64,000 nucleotides of DNA. Source: Aldehydirespirator sp965203575 (GTDB taxonomy: Bacteria > Actinomycetota > Acidimicrobiia > Acidimicrobiales > Aldehydirespiratoraceae). The stretch is from NCBI GenBank assembly GCA_965203575.1, contig OZ241894.1:310001-374000 (forward strand). Reading direction: 5' to 3'. Below, one piece after another: positions 16,331-30,592 of this stretch. The translations under genes were made by a program, and so were the position numbers. How positions within the stretch are numbered: the first letter of the stretch is position 1; each line of letters begins with the position of its first letter. The notes beneath the pieces were generated by a model. That model was not told the origin of the DNA, did not search any database, and saw only the letters and a program-made list of their open reading frames with translations.

Positions 16331-17047
16331 TCAGGACAGGGCGCGGACCCGCTGGGAGACGTCGGCCAGCCGCGGATCGTGGGACTCGACCCAGCGGAAC
16401 AGCTCACGGGCCCTCGGGGAACGGCCGGCCCGTTCGTACAGGTCGGCGAGGGCGTAGGCCCGGCGCAGGTGGTGGTCTCGGGGCCGGGACGGCAGCCGCC
16501 AGCCCTGCTCCAGAACCCGGATTGCCGCGGGCAGCTCTCCCCTGTCGGCCTTGGCGCCCGCCAGCACCAGCCGTCCCTCGGTCACCAGCTCGGCCGAGGG
16601 CGACGCCGCGCCCAGTTCCTTCCAGAGCTCCTCCACGTCGGCCCATCGGCCCAGGGCCCGGTGGCAGTCGGCCAGCACCGGATGCTGCTCCACCGACCCG
16701 CTGAGCTCCCGAAAGAACTCGAGTTCGGCCATGGCGGGGCCGAACCGTCCCAACCGGTAAAGGACCAGGCCGTGCAACTCGCGCACATCGGCGACCTCGG
16801 GCGCATCCCGGGCCAGCCGAGTGAGCAGCGGGAGGGCCTCCTTGAACCGTTCGGCGCGGAAGGCCTTGGCCGCCGCCTCGAAGCGCCGCACCGCGCCCCG
16901 GCCGCGCTCGGGTCCCAGCGCGCGCACCAGTTCGGAGTGAGGATCCGGTGCGGGATACGGCACCGGCGGCAGCGGCACGCGCCGGCGCGGCTTGCCACGA
17001 CGCGGCTTGGACCGCGGCCGACTCGATCCGTCACCGTTGCCCGCCAT
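16331..17047 (-). CDS. Tetratricopeptide repeat protein
   Basis: A 238-residue soluble protein with a very basic Pro-rich N-terminus (about residues 1-30) and then helical repeats of TPR type, such as FKEALPLLTRLARDAPEVAD, VLYRLGRFGPAMAELEFFR and RAYALADLYERAGRSPRARE. TPRs serve protein-protein contacts; no enzyme motif is seen. Its stop directly abuts the stop of the oxidoreductase gene on the other strand. It is downstream of the rRNA operon, separated by a strong hairpin at 17094-17126. Confidence 0.75.
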   Translation of the reverse strand: MAGNGDGSSRPRSKPRRGKPRRRVPLPPVPYPAPDPHSELVRALGPERGRGAVRRFEAAAKAFRAERFKEALPLLTRLARDAPEVADVRELHGLVLYRLGRFGPAMAELEFFRELSGSVEQHPVLADCHRALGRWADVEELWKELGAASPSAELVTEGRLVLAGAKADRGELPAAIRVLEQGWRLPSRPRDHHLRRAYALADLYERAGRSPRARELFRWVESHDPRLADVSQRVRALS

Positions 17048-17093
17048 AGGCGCGGGAGCCTACCTGCGGCCTGAAATCGTGCCCCGGAATGGC

Positions 17094-17126
17094 AGAAGGC
17101 CCCGGACCTGGTCGACGGGGCCTTCT
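17094..17126 (-). terminator. Hairpin terminator after the rRNA operon
   Basis: AGAAGGCCCC (17094-17103) and GGGGCCTTCT (17117-17126) are a perfect 10-base inverted repeat just past the 5S gene. There is no T run, as is common in GC-rich actinobacteria. Confidence 0.75.
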
Positions 17127-17135
17127 GATCGGCGA

Positions 17136-17254
<119 letters not shown>

Positions 17255-17283
17255 CCTGTTGTCGTACGGGCGAACCCTCAGCG

Positions 17284-17321
17284 GGATCGCCTCTTGACGA
17301 ACTCCATAGCGAGCACGAGCA
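17284..17321 (-). other. 23S processing stem, 3' arm
   Basis: Two blocks, 17284-17297 (14 bases) and 17305-17321 (17 bases), are perfectly complementary in the transcript to 20480-20493 and 20457-20473 upstream of 23S. Only a 6-7 base internal loop interrupts. This closes 23S into the long stem that RNase III cuts. Confidence 0.85.
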
Positions 17322-17344
17322 CCGAGCGCTCGATGCGAAATTGA

Positions 17345-20431
<3,087 letters not shown>

Positions 20432-20456
20432 CATTTTCATTGCATCTCGCGAAAGA

Positions 20457-20493
20457 TGCTCGTGCTCGCTATGCAATTCTCAAGAGGCGATCC
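20457..20493 (-). other. 23S processing stem, 5' arm (16S-23S spacer)
   Basis: The partner of 17284-17321. It lies in the ~217-base 16S-23S spacer, which holds no tRNA gene: I looked for Ile and Ala tRNAs and saw none. Confidence 0.85.
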
Positions 20494-20554
20494 ATGGGCG
20501 ATGAGTCTGACGAGTTCAGCGCGCCCGTAGGAGCGGTGCCATGACCGCTTCCTC

Positions 20555-20572
20555 AAAACGGAAGAGACGGAC
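20555..20572 (-). other. 16S processing stem, 3' arm
   Basis: AAAACGGAAGAGACGGAC is the exact reverse complement of 22403-22420 in the leader, giving an 18-base stem around 16S that extends further with mismatches. Confidence 0.85.
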
Positions 20573-20644
20573 AGCGAGTGCCTTAACTGGAAGCACTCAA
20601 CTGAGAGCTGGCCTGAGCAGCCAACAAACCGTTGAGATCATGCT

Positions 20645-22170
<1,526 letters not shown>

Positions 22171-22534
22171 ATCTCCGGCACGGCCGAAGCCGGGCCATCG
22201 ATCGGTTTGCTCGGCTGCTCCCCGCCTAGGCGGGTGCGTGAGCAGCCTTGCGGCCAGAGAGCCGGCCCCACCGCTCGGAGCGGAGAGACCTTTGGCTCCC
22301 CCGGCGCCGAAGCGCCGGGCGGTCCGGCAGGCACGCCGGACCATGATTGACGGACATCGCCTCAGGCCACGCAGCCCGAGCCGACGCCCGCACTCGCTAT
22401 GCGTCCGTCTCTTCCGTTTTCAAGAAGCAATCTCCTGTCGGCGACCGTTGCGATCCCGGCCAGAACCGGTCCGATGGCGCCGAAGGCACTGCAACTCCGG
22501 CCGCGCTCACAGAGCCCCGCCGGGGTGGCCGGTC
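22171..22534 (-). other. Structured rRNA leader
   Basis: A gene-free stretch of ~360 bases between the candidate promoter and 16S. It holds three hairpins (22213-22247 with GGCTGCTC/GAGCAGCC; about 22301-22320 with CCCGGCGC/GCGCCGGG; about 22318-22345 with GGTCCGGC/GCCGGACC) and the 5' arm of the 16S processing stem at 22403-22420. This fits the usual leader of an rRNA operon with antitermination and processing sites. Confidence 0.7.
22403..22420 (-). other. 16S processing stem, 5' arm
   Basis: GTCCGTCTCTTCCGTTTT pairs over 18 bases without mismatch with 20555-20572 beyond the 16S 3' end. Confidence 0.85.
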
Positions 22535-22563
22535 ACCCTACCGCCCCGGGGCGACTACATCAA
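22535..22563 (-). promoter_or_regulatory. Candidate rRNA promoter
   Basis: On the minus strand TTGATG (22558-22563) and TAGGGT (22535-22540) are separated by 17 bases. It lies directly after the tyrS stop and ahead of the rRNA leader. It fits a vegetative sigma promoter, but it is chosen by eye from a GC-rich stretch. Confidence 0.45.
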
Positions 22564-22576
22564 CCTTGCTCAGGCC

Positions 22577-23836
<1,260 letters not shown>

Positions 23837-23862
23837 CGCGGTTCAGCCTACCGACCGGGCGC

Positions 23863-23886
23863 GAGTGGCCCGTGAGCGAAGCGAGC
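23863..23886. repeat. Short match to the dispersed intergenic repeat
   Basis: GAGTGGCCCGTGAGCGAAGC and the next bases match the core of the repeats at 6531-6587 and 53622-53678 with 2-3 differences. It is weaker than the other two copies. Confidence 0.35.
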
Positions 23887-24065
23887 CGACGATCCCGAGA
23901 GTTCATCAAGGCGGCGCAGTTGTTCATCGAGGCGACGCCGTCGTTCTCCGGTCGTTGGTCTCAAGCTGACCTCGGCGTTACCTCTCGGTGCGTAAAGTGC
24001 GCACGTTGCGGCTACGAGGAACGCCCCGGCCGCGACATGGCAACCGACACGAGAGAAGGGGAACC

Positions 24066-26174
24066 ATGGTGACTTCAAGATCGCAGCAGTTAGGCAGAAG
24101 GCTCTTCGCCGTGCTGCCCGGCAGGCGAGGCTCCGAGGCGGATGAAGACGGCGCGATTCCTCGCAAGTGTGAGTACAAGTGCGACGCGGCCTGCTTCCAT
24201 GAAGCGCCCAACGAACGCCGCGCCACCGCGGATGGCCGCGCCTTCGCGGATGTCGCGGAGCGGCGCCTGGCCCGCCGCACCCTGCTCAAGGGCGCGGCCG
24301 TGGCGCCGCCGCTGCTGCTCGCCACCGCCAGCCCCGCGGCAGCCTCTCTCATCGGAGGACCCTCAGGCGGATCCTCGGACGCTCCGGGAGGCGCCGGCGG
24401 CACGGTACAGGCCGACAGTGGAACGGCCACTGCCGCGAGCCCCGCTCCGACGGGCGCCTCGCTCGGGTTCACTCCCATCAGGCTGGGAGACGCCGATGAC
24501 GTCATCGTGCCCGGCGGCTACGAGGCCAAGGTGCTGATGCGCTGGGGCGACCCGATCCGCGCAGGCATTGAACGCATGACCGCAGCCAACGTGTCTCTCC
24601 ACCAACAGGTGAGGACCTTCGGCTGGAACGCCGACCTGAACGCGTACTTCCCGCTCACCGAGCACAGCTCGGGACGGGCCGCGAGCGGGCTGCTCTGCGT
24701 CAACCACGAGTACACCGAGGGCGACCGCATGTTCTCCGACTACGACGCGGCCAATCCCACTAAGGAACAGGTCGACGTGGAGATCGCCGCGCACGGCATG
24801 AGCATCATCGCCCTCGAGAGCACGCCGGAAGGAGAATGGTCGGTGGACCTGACAAGCCGGCACAACCGCCGCATCACCGGCTTCACGCCGATGGAGATCA
24901 CGGGACCGCTGGCCAGCCACGAGCTGCTCGAGACCTCCAGGGACCCGTCGGGCCGACACGTCCTCGGAATGCTCAACAACTGCGCCGGGGGCAAGACCCC
25001 TTGGGGCACGGTGCTCACCGCCGAGGAGAACTTCCATCAGTACTTCGCGAACAACGACATGAACGCGGACTCCCGCCTGAAGGAGATCAACGAGCGCTAC
25101 GGCGTTCCCAGGGGGGCGTCGCGCCGAAAGTGGGAGCGCTACCACCGCCGCTTCGACGTGTCCAAGGAGCCGAACGAGATCAACCGGTTCGGCTACATCG
25201 TGGAGATCGACCCGCATGACCGGTCGTCCGTGCCGAAGAAGCGCACCGCGCTGGGGCGCTTCAAGCACGAGGCCGCCACGACTGCGATAGCCGACAGCGG
25301 GCAAGTCGTGCTGTACTCGGGCGACGACGAGCGCTTCGACTACCTGTACAAGTTCGTGACCGCCGGCTTGTACGACCCCGACGCCAGGCAGGCCAACCTC
25401 TCGCTGCTCGACTCCGGCACGCTGTACGTGGCGAGGTTCCACGACGACGGCACCGGCGAATGGCTCCCGCTGGTCGGCGGCGGAACGGGCCCGCTGGCGG
25501 ACTGGACTCAGGCGGAGGTACTGCTGAACACCCGGGGTGCGGCCGACCTGTTGGAGGCCACTCCCATGGACAGGCCGGAGGACGTGGAGGTCAACCCCCG
25601 CAACAACCGCGTCTACGTCTGCCTCACCAACAACACGCGCCGGGCCCCGGGCGACGAGAACGCGGTGAACCCGCGGGCTCAGAACCGCTACGGCCATGTG
25701 CTCGAGATCACGGAGGACGGCGGCGACCTCGCGTCGGTGACCTTCACCTGGGAGTTCTTCCTGATCTGCGGCGAGCCCACCGATCCGAGCACCTGGTTCG
25801 CCGGCTTCGACAAGTCGAGCGTGAGCCCGATCGCGGCGCCCGACAACCTGGCGTTCGACGAGCGCGGCAACGTCTGGATCGCCACCGACGGCCAGCCCCG
25901 AACATTGGGGCTCAACGACACGCTGTTCGCGGTCCCCTCGTCAGGTGCTCAACGGGGCAACGTCCAGCCGTTCTTGAGCGTTCCCAGGGGTGCCGAGGTG
26001 TGCGGTCCCGAGTTCACGCCGGACTTCGAGACGCTGTTCGTGAACGTGCAGCACCCGGGAGAACTCAGCGCCGGGCCCGAGGATCCTCAGAGTCTCTGGC
26101 CCGACGGAGTGTGGCCGCCGCTGCCGAGCCTCGTGGTGGTCACCAAGACCGGGGGTGGCCGTATCGGCTCCTGA
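24066..26174 (+). CDS. PhoX-family (DUF839) exported phosphatase-like protein
   Basis: A 702-residue protein of the PhoX/DUF839 group, exported Ca/Fe-dependent alkaline phosphatases that release phosphate outside the cell. A twin-arginine signal is seen near residues 65-95 (ARRTLLKGAAVAPPLLLA, then an Ala-rich cleavage site), preceded by an unusually long N-terminal part with three Cys (KCEYKCDAACFHEA). Family segments follow: VNHEYTEGDRMF, NNCAGGKTPWGTVLTAEENF, GRFKHEAATT, DRPEDVEVNP and GAEVCGPEFTPDFETLFVNV. The frame opens at 23988, but the ATG at 24066 has AGAAGGGGAA just upstream. A hairpin at 26178-26199 ends the unit. Confidence 0.88.
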   Translation: MVTSRSQQLGRRLFAVLPGRRGSEADEDGAIPRKCEYKCDAACFHEAPNERRATADGRAFADVAERRLARRTLLKGAAVAPPLLLATASPAAASLIGGPSGGSSDAPGGAGGTVQADSGTATAASPAPTGASLGFTPIRLGDADDVIVPGGYEAKVLMRWGDPIRAGIERMTAANVSLHQQVRTFGWNADLNAYFPLTEHSSGRAASGLLCVNHEYTEGDRMFSDYDAANPTKEQVDVEIAAHGMSIIALESTPEGEWSVDLTSRHNRRITGFTPMEITGPLASHELLETSRDPSGRHVLGMLNNCAGGKTPWGTVLTAEENFHQYFANNDMNADSRLKEINERYGVPRGASRRKWERYHRRFDVSKEPNEINRFGYIVEIDPHDRSSVPKKRTALGRFKHEAATTAIADSGQVVLYSGDDERFDYLYKFVTAGLYDPDARQANLSLLDSGTLYVARFHDDGTGEWLPLVGGGTGPLADWTQAEVLLNTRGAADLLEATPMDRPEDVEVNPRNNRVYVCLTNNTRRAPGDENAVNPRAQNRYGHVLEITEDGGDLASVTFTWEFFLICGEPTDPSTWFAGFDKSSVSPIAAPDNLAFDERGNVWIATDGQPRTLGLNDTLFAVPSSGAQRGNVQPFLSVPRGAEVCGPEFTPDFETLFVNVQHPGELSAGPEDPQSLWPDGVWPPLPSLVVVTKTGGGRIGS

Positions 26175-26177
26175 CAG

Positions 26178-26199
26178 GCCAGCCCCACAGTGGGCTGGC
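26178..26199 (+). terminator. Hairpin terminator after the PhoX-like gene
   Basis: GCCAGCCC (26178-26185) and GGGCTGGC (26192-26199) form a perfect 8-base stem with a 6-base loop, four bases after the stop codon. Confidence 0.65.
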
Positions 26200-26270
26200 T
26201 CCAGTCGCGGGCGCTGGCCGTTCGCGAGCGTAAGAGTGGCTCGGCTTGCCCGGCGCAGCACAATGAGACC

Positions 26271-28691
26271 GTGCGCGAGCGTCCAGCCCTGATCGCGGCC
26301 ATCGCAGTCCTGCTGTCGGTGTTGGCGGCAGGCTGCTCCTACGAGTTGCGCGACGTGACCTTCGATGTGGAGGAGCTCACCACCGCGCAGTCCTCAAGGG
26401 TGTACGACCGCAACGGTGTGCTGATCACCGAGCTGCGGGGCGAGCAGCGCCGCACCGACGTGACCGACATAGCCCTCGTCCCCGAGGTGGTGCGCAACGC
26501 GGTCGTCGCCATCGAGGACGAGCGCTTCTACGAGCACGACGGAGCCGACCTCAAGGCGATCCTGCGGGCGGCCCGCAGCAACGTGGCCGCGGGCGGGATC
26601 AGCCAGGGCGGCTCCACCATCACCCAGCAGTACGTCGGCAACGTGTTCCTCGACCGCTCCGAGACGACCTTGACCCGAAAGGTCGAGGAGTTCTTCATGG
26701 CCCGGCGCTTCGAGCAGTTCTTCACCAAGGACTTCATCCTGCTGCGCTACCTGAACTGGGTGTACTTCGGCAACGGCGCCTACGGCATCGAGGCCGCGGC
26801 CAGACAGTACTTCGGCGCCCCCGCCTGCGAGCTGGCCACGACCGCGGCGGAGCGCGACAGCGAAGTATGCCTGAAGGTGACCGAACTCACCCTGGAGCAG
26901 GCCGCGCTGCTGGCCGGACTGATCCAGCGCCCCAGCGCCTTCGATCCCTACCGCAACCCTCAGGACGCCAGGCGCCGCCGCAACCTGGTGCTGGAACGGA
27001 TGCTGGTCAACGGCTTCATCACGAACGACGAGTACGACCGGGCCTACAACGAGCCGATCGTGCTGATCGAGGACATCCCGATCTTCGAGGAGCGCTACCC
27101 GGCTGCTCACTTCGTGGAGGACGTCAAGCAGTGGTTCCTCGACAACAGTGCCTTCGGGCCGACCCGCGAATACCGCACCCAGCTGCTGTTCGAGGGGGGC
27201 CTGGACATCCACACGACGATCGACCTGGGCCTGCAAGCCAGGGCCGAGGCGACGGTGGAGGCGATACTGCCCGACAACGGCATCAATCCCGATGCGGCCG
27301 CGACGGTGCTGGGGGTGGGCGGCACCGAGGACGGCCACGTACTGGCCATGGTCGGCGGCCGCGACTTCTTCGGCGACGACACCGACGCCAAATTCAACCT
27401 GGCCAGCGGCAAGGGCCGGCAGGCCGGGTCGGCCATGAAGCCCATCGCGCTGGCCACGGCCCTGACCCGCGGCTTCACGGTGACCAAGAGCTACGACGCC
27501 CCCGACGAGCTCGAGATCGACCGGCCCGACGTCTGCGGACCGGTCTGGACCATCAGGGGCGGGCTCGGCTCGGAGCCCGAGACGCCGGTGGAGGCCAACC
27601 TGATAGCGGCCACCCACCGTTCGATCAACACGGTCTACGCCCAGCTGATGGTGGACATCCGGCCGGCCAACTTCGTGACCATGGCCGAGCGCCTCGGCCT
27701 GGAAGCCAGCCGCATCGCACCGGTATGCGCCGGCGTGCTGGGCACCGAGGATGTCAACACGGTGGAGCTGGCCACGATGTTCTCCACGTTCGCCCGCTCG
27801 GGCAGGCGAACCGAGCCGGTGCTGGTGACCAGCATCATCAAGTCCGACGGCACCGCGCTGTACCGCCATGTCGGCGACGACGTGCCGGTGCTCGATCCCG
27901 CCGTCGCCAACCAGATCACCTGGGTGCTCCAGGGAGCCATCACCCAGGGCACCGGTCACCGGGCGGCCATCGACCGCCCGGCCGCCGGCAAGACGGGCAC
28001 GGCCCAGAACTACGCCGACGCGACCTTCGCCGGCTACACACCCCAGCGAGCCGCCGCGGTGTGGGTCGGCTTCCCCGACGCCCAGATCCCGATGGTTCCC
28101 CCCACCACCGACATCAGGGTGTCGGGAGGCACGTACCCGGCCCAGATCTGGCGCGAGATCATGATCGCGGCCCACGAGGGAATCCCCGCCGTGAACCTGC
28201 CCGCTCCGCCGGTCAGCGCGCCCCCGCCCGCCACCGCGCCGCCGCCGCTCGACTCGGTCGAGATCCCCGACCTCGTGGGCCGGGCCTGGGACCCGGCTCA
28301 GGTGGCGGCTGAGCTGGGGGAGCTGACCCTCGGGGTGGCCGCGGTCGACGTGGAGACCGACGAGTACGCGGAGGGAACGATCATCGGGCAGGCTCCCGCC
28401 GCGAGGTCCCTGCAGCGGGGCGGGATCACCGTGACGGTGGAGGTCGCGGTGGCTCCCGACCTGCCGACGTTCATCGAGATGCCCAGCGTCGTGGGCCTGA
28501 GCGAGGCCGAGGCCAGAGGGGTCCTGGCCGCGGCCGGGTTGGGCGTGGAGGTGTTCGTCGAGCCGTTCTTCGACGAGGAGGCGGAACGGTTCGGCGGCGA
28601 TCCCGGCGTCGTGTGGCAGCAGTCGCCGGCGGCCGGCGACACGGTCGAGCCGGGCAGCTCGGCCGAGATCTGGGTGAACACCGACCAGTGA
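26271..28691 (+). CDS. Class A penicillin-binding protein with two PASTA domains
   Basis: A bifunctional peptidoglycan synthase. After a short cytoplasmic start and one membrane segment (LIAAIAVLLSVLAAGC), the GT51 glycosyltransferase has EDERFYEHDG (about residues 83-92) and GGSTITQQYVGN (about 113-124). The transpeptidase has SAMK (catalytic Ser), SIN and KTGT. Two PASTA domains end the protein (EIPDLVGRAW..., MPSVVGLSEAEARGVL...), used to sense or bind uncrosslinked wall. I chose the GTG at 26271 because it starts just before the membrane segment; the frame is open up to 26190. The AAGC at the end of the membrane segment resembles a weak lipobox, but a plain signal anchor is more likely. 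The next gene overlaps its stop by GTGA. Confidence 0.92.
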   Translation: MRERPALIAAIAVLLSVLAAGCSYELRDVTFDVEELTTAQSSRVYDRNGVLITELRGEQRRTDVTDIALVPEVVRNAVVAIEDERFYEHDGADLKAILRAARSNVAAGGISQGGSTITQQYVGNVFLDRSETTLTRKVEEFFMARRFEQFFTKDFILLRYLNWVYFGNGAYGIEAAARQYFGAPACELATTAAERDSEVCLKVTELTLEQAALLAGLIQRPSAFDPYRNPQDARRRRNLVLERMLVNGFITNDEYDRAYNEPIVLIEDIPIFEERYPAAHFVEDVKQWFLDNSAFGPTREYRTQLLFEGGLDIHTTIDLGLQARAEATVEAILPDNGINPDAAATVLGVGGTEDGHVLAMVGGRDFFGDDTDAKFNLASGKGRQAGSAMKPIALATALTRGFTVTKSYDAPDELEIDRPDVCGPVWTIRGGLGSEPETPVEANLIAATHRSINTVYAQLMVDIRPANFVTMAERLGLEASRIAPVCAGVLGTEDVNTVELATMFSTFARSGRRTEPVLVTSIIKSDGTALYRHVGDDVPVLDPAVANQITWVLQGAITQGTGHRAAIDRPAAGKTGTAQNYADATFAGYTPQRAAAVWVGFPDAQIPMVPPTTDIRVSGGTYPAQIWREIMIAAHEGIPAVNLPAPPVSAPPPATAPPPLDSVEIPDLVGRAWDPAQVAAELGELTLGVAAVDVETDEYAEGTIIGQAPAARSLQRGGITVTVEVAVAPDLPTFIEMPSVVGLSEAEARGVLAAAGLGVEVFVEPFFDEEAERFGGDPGVVWQQSPAAGDTVEPGSSAEIWVNTDQ

Positions 28692-29263
28692 CCACCGAAG
28701 GGCCGGGTCCGAGGCGATGGTGGCGACGGGTGGGCCGGTGGCTGGCCGGGCTGTTCGTGGTCGGCAGCTTCGTGTTCTGGGCGTGGGCCTTCTCGCCGTG
28801 GGCGCGCACCGAGAACCCGGCCCGCCTCGACGACCGCGACTTCGCCCAATGGGCCGACCAGCGCTGCGCCCAGGCCCAGACCGCCATTGCCGCCCTGCCG
28901 ACGGCCCGCCAAGCGGCCTCGCGGGCAGAGCGGGCCGACCAGGTGGACCGGGGCACCGACGAGGTCGAGATGCTGGTGGCCGACCTGCGCCTGCGGGCCG
29001 AAGCTTCTCTTCGTGAATCCACCGAGAGTGACGGTCCACCGGACGTAGCGCTCGTTCGCGACTGGCTAGCCGACTGGGACGTCTACGTCTCGGACCGGCG
29101 CAGCCACTCAAACAAACTGCGCACCGCCGACGACGACACCCCTGATCGGGAGCTGCGCTTCCTTCTCGTCGACATGACCGAGGGCAGCACCTACACCGAG
29201 CGCATGGACGGCTTCTCCCGCCTCAACAACATGGACAACTGCCAAGTCCCCGGCGACGTCTAG
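28688..29263 (+). CDS. Small single-pass membrane protein, unknown function
   Basis: A 191-residue protein not recognised. A basic start (RRWWRRVGRWL) is followed by one membrane helix (LAGLFVVGSFVFWAWAF, about residues 15-32), then a charged, mainly helical outer part with two Cys (RCAQAQ and DNCQVPGDV). The GTG start overlaps the PBP stop (GTGA), so it is translated together with the PBP and may help it in the envelope. Its last four bases overlap the 3' end of the convergent coiled-coil gene. Confidence 0.7.
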   Translation: MTTEGPGPRRWWRRVGRWLAGLFVVGSFVFWAWAFSPWARTENPARLDDRDFAQWADQRCAQAQTAIAALPTARQAASRAERADQVDRGTDEVEMLVADLRLRAEASLRESTESDGPPDVALVRDWLADWDVYVSDRRSHSNKLRTADDDTPDRELRFLLVDMTEGSTYTERMDGFSRLNNMDNCQVPGDV

Positions 29264-29868
29264 CCCTGATCAGCGGCGGGATTCGAGGCGGGATCGTCGG
29301 CAGGGTTAGCGGAGGGGTCGTCCGCGACCGGCGCGGAGTCCAGGAGCCGGCCCTCGATGGCCGCGTCGACCTCGCCGGTCTTGTTCAACCCAGCGATCAA
29401 CGCAGTCAGCTTCAGATCGAGCTCGTGGATCAGCGCCGTCAGCTTCAGATCGAGTTCGTCGATCTTCGCCGTCAGCTTCAGATCGAGTTCGTCGATCTTC
29501 GCCGTCAGCTTCAGATCGAGTTCGTCGATCTTCGCGTCCTGCTCGGCGAACTTGGCGTTCATGGTGTCTTCGAGTTCGTCGATCTTGGCGTCCTGAGCCG
29601 CGAACCCGGCGAGCATGGTGTCTTCGAGGCGGTCGATGCGGTCGTGGACGTCGTCGATGCGGTCGTGGATGTTGGTGAGCGAGAAGATGAGCAGCGCCAC
29701 CGCGCCGGTGGCCATCAGCGTGACTATCCCGGTGGCTATCAGGGTCAGGAGCGGGTTGTCGCCGAGTATGGCCCAGCGGCGGCCCCCGGCCTCGGTCGCG
29801 GTCGCGGGGGCTGCGGGCGGGTCGGGGGTTTGGGCCATCTGGGTCGATCCGGCTGTCGTTGCGGTCAC
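29260..29868 (-). CDS. Membrane-anchored coiled-coil protein with 11-residue repeats
   Basis: A 202-residue protein of unknown function. A Pro/Ala-rich start is followed by one membrane helix (LLTLIATGIVTLMATGAVAL, about residues 40-60), then a long coiled coil: HDRIDDVHDRIDRLED, two QDAKIDELEDTM-like units, and four 11-residue units of the type DELDLKLTAKI. The units come from a 33-base tandem repeat (29405-29536), so length can change without a frameshift. The C-terminus is acidic and Asp/Pro/Ala-rich. The GTG start has GAGAGG seven bases upstream. Confidence 0.75.
   Translation of the reverse strand: MTATTAGSTQMAQTPDPPAAPATATEAGGRRWAILGDNPLLTLIATGIVTLMATGAVALLIFSLTNIHDRIDDVHDRIDRLEDTMLAGFAAQDAKIDELEDTMNAKFAEQDAKIDELDLKLTAKIDELDLKLTAKIDELDLKLTALIHELDLKLTALIAGLNKTGEVDAAIEGRLLDSAPVADDPSANPADDPASNPAADQG
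29405..29536 (-). repeat. Four tandem 33-bp repeats encoding a hendecad coiled coil
   Basis: Units at 29405, 29438, 29471 and 29504. Units two to four are identical except for the last base, and unit one is diverged. Each encodes 11 residues, so copy-number change keeps the frame. Confidence 0.9.
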
Positions 29869-30004
29869 TGGAGTGCCTCTCGGATGTCCTCGGCAGAGAT
29901 CCTGTCGAGCAGTGTCGTGCTGACTGGCCTACCGCTGACACCCGGTGGCAAGGTTCGATGTGCAACATATCATCCCATGCCCTGCCATGCTACCCAGTGT
30001 GGCG

Positions 30005-30592
30005 TCAAGGGTGGGATACGTGGGGCACCCCATCAACGTAGAAGCGCCACGGCAGATCGGCGCCGTTGGTCAGGCCGATCCTCGTGGTGACGACGGGGAC
30101 TCGCGGAGGTGGTTGGCCGTCGTCCACGATGGTGGCGCCCCGGTCTCCGCTGACGAGGTCGGCGCCGTCGAGGGCGCCGTCTATTCCCAGCGCCTGGGTG
30201 AGCTTGGCCGGGCCGCTGCACAGGTCGCGGTCACGACGAGCAGCCGGGCGCCGGGCTGCGTACATGGCGTCGAGGCCCTCCAGCGGTGTGAGCGCCCGCA
30301 GCAGCACCGCCGCGGCCGCCCCGTCGGTCTCAGCCACCACGTTGGCGCACCAGTGCATGCCGTAGGTGAAGTACACGTACAGATGACCGGGCGGACCGAA
30401 CATGGTGGCGTTGCGCTTGGTCATGCCGCGGAAGCCGTGGCTGCCGGGATCGTCGGCGCCCCGGTAGGCCTCCACTTCCACGATCCGTCCGGTCCGGCCG
30501 TCCGGCGCCACCAGCACCTTGTTGAGCAGATCAGTGGCGACCTCCAGCGCATGCCGCGCGTAGAAGTGGCGGGGAAGGCGCTCTCGGCTCAC
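30005..30592 (-). CDS. 3-methyladenine DNA glycosylase (AAG/MPG family)
   Basis: Removes alkylated bases from DNA as the first step of base excision repair. The 195 residues match the AAG fold: FYARHALEVATDLLNKVL, the catalytic Glu in IVEVEAYRG, DPGSHGFRGMTKRNATMFGPPGH split across two motifs, VYFTYGMHWCANVV, and the C-terminal RIGLTNGADLPWRF. The long open frame upstream is a shadow of argH; the GTG at 30592 overlaps the argH stop (GTGA) and gives the normal length. It is the last gene of the arginine operon, an odd place for a repair enzyme that may just ride on the transcript. Confidence 0.9.
   Translation of the reverse strand: MSRERLPRHFYARHALEVATDLLNKVLVAPDGRTGRIVEVEAYRGADDPGSHGFRGMTKRNATMFGPPGHLYVYFTYGMHWCANVVAETDGAAAAVLLRALTPLEGLDAMYAARRPAARRDRDLCSGPAKLTQALGIDGALDGADLVSGDRGATIVDDGQPPPRVPVVTTRIGLTNGADLPWRFYVDGVPHVSHP

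Noticed and set aside
26190..26270. N-terminal extension of the PBP to GTG 26190
   Set aside because: It overlaps the terminator hairpin at 26178-26199 and adds residues before the membrane anchor that the family lacks.
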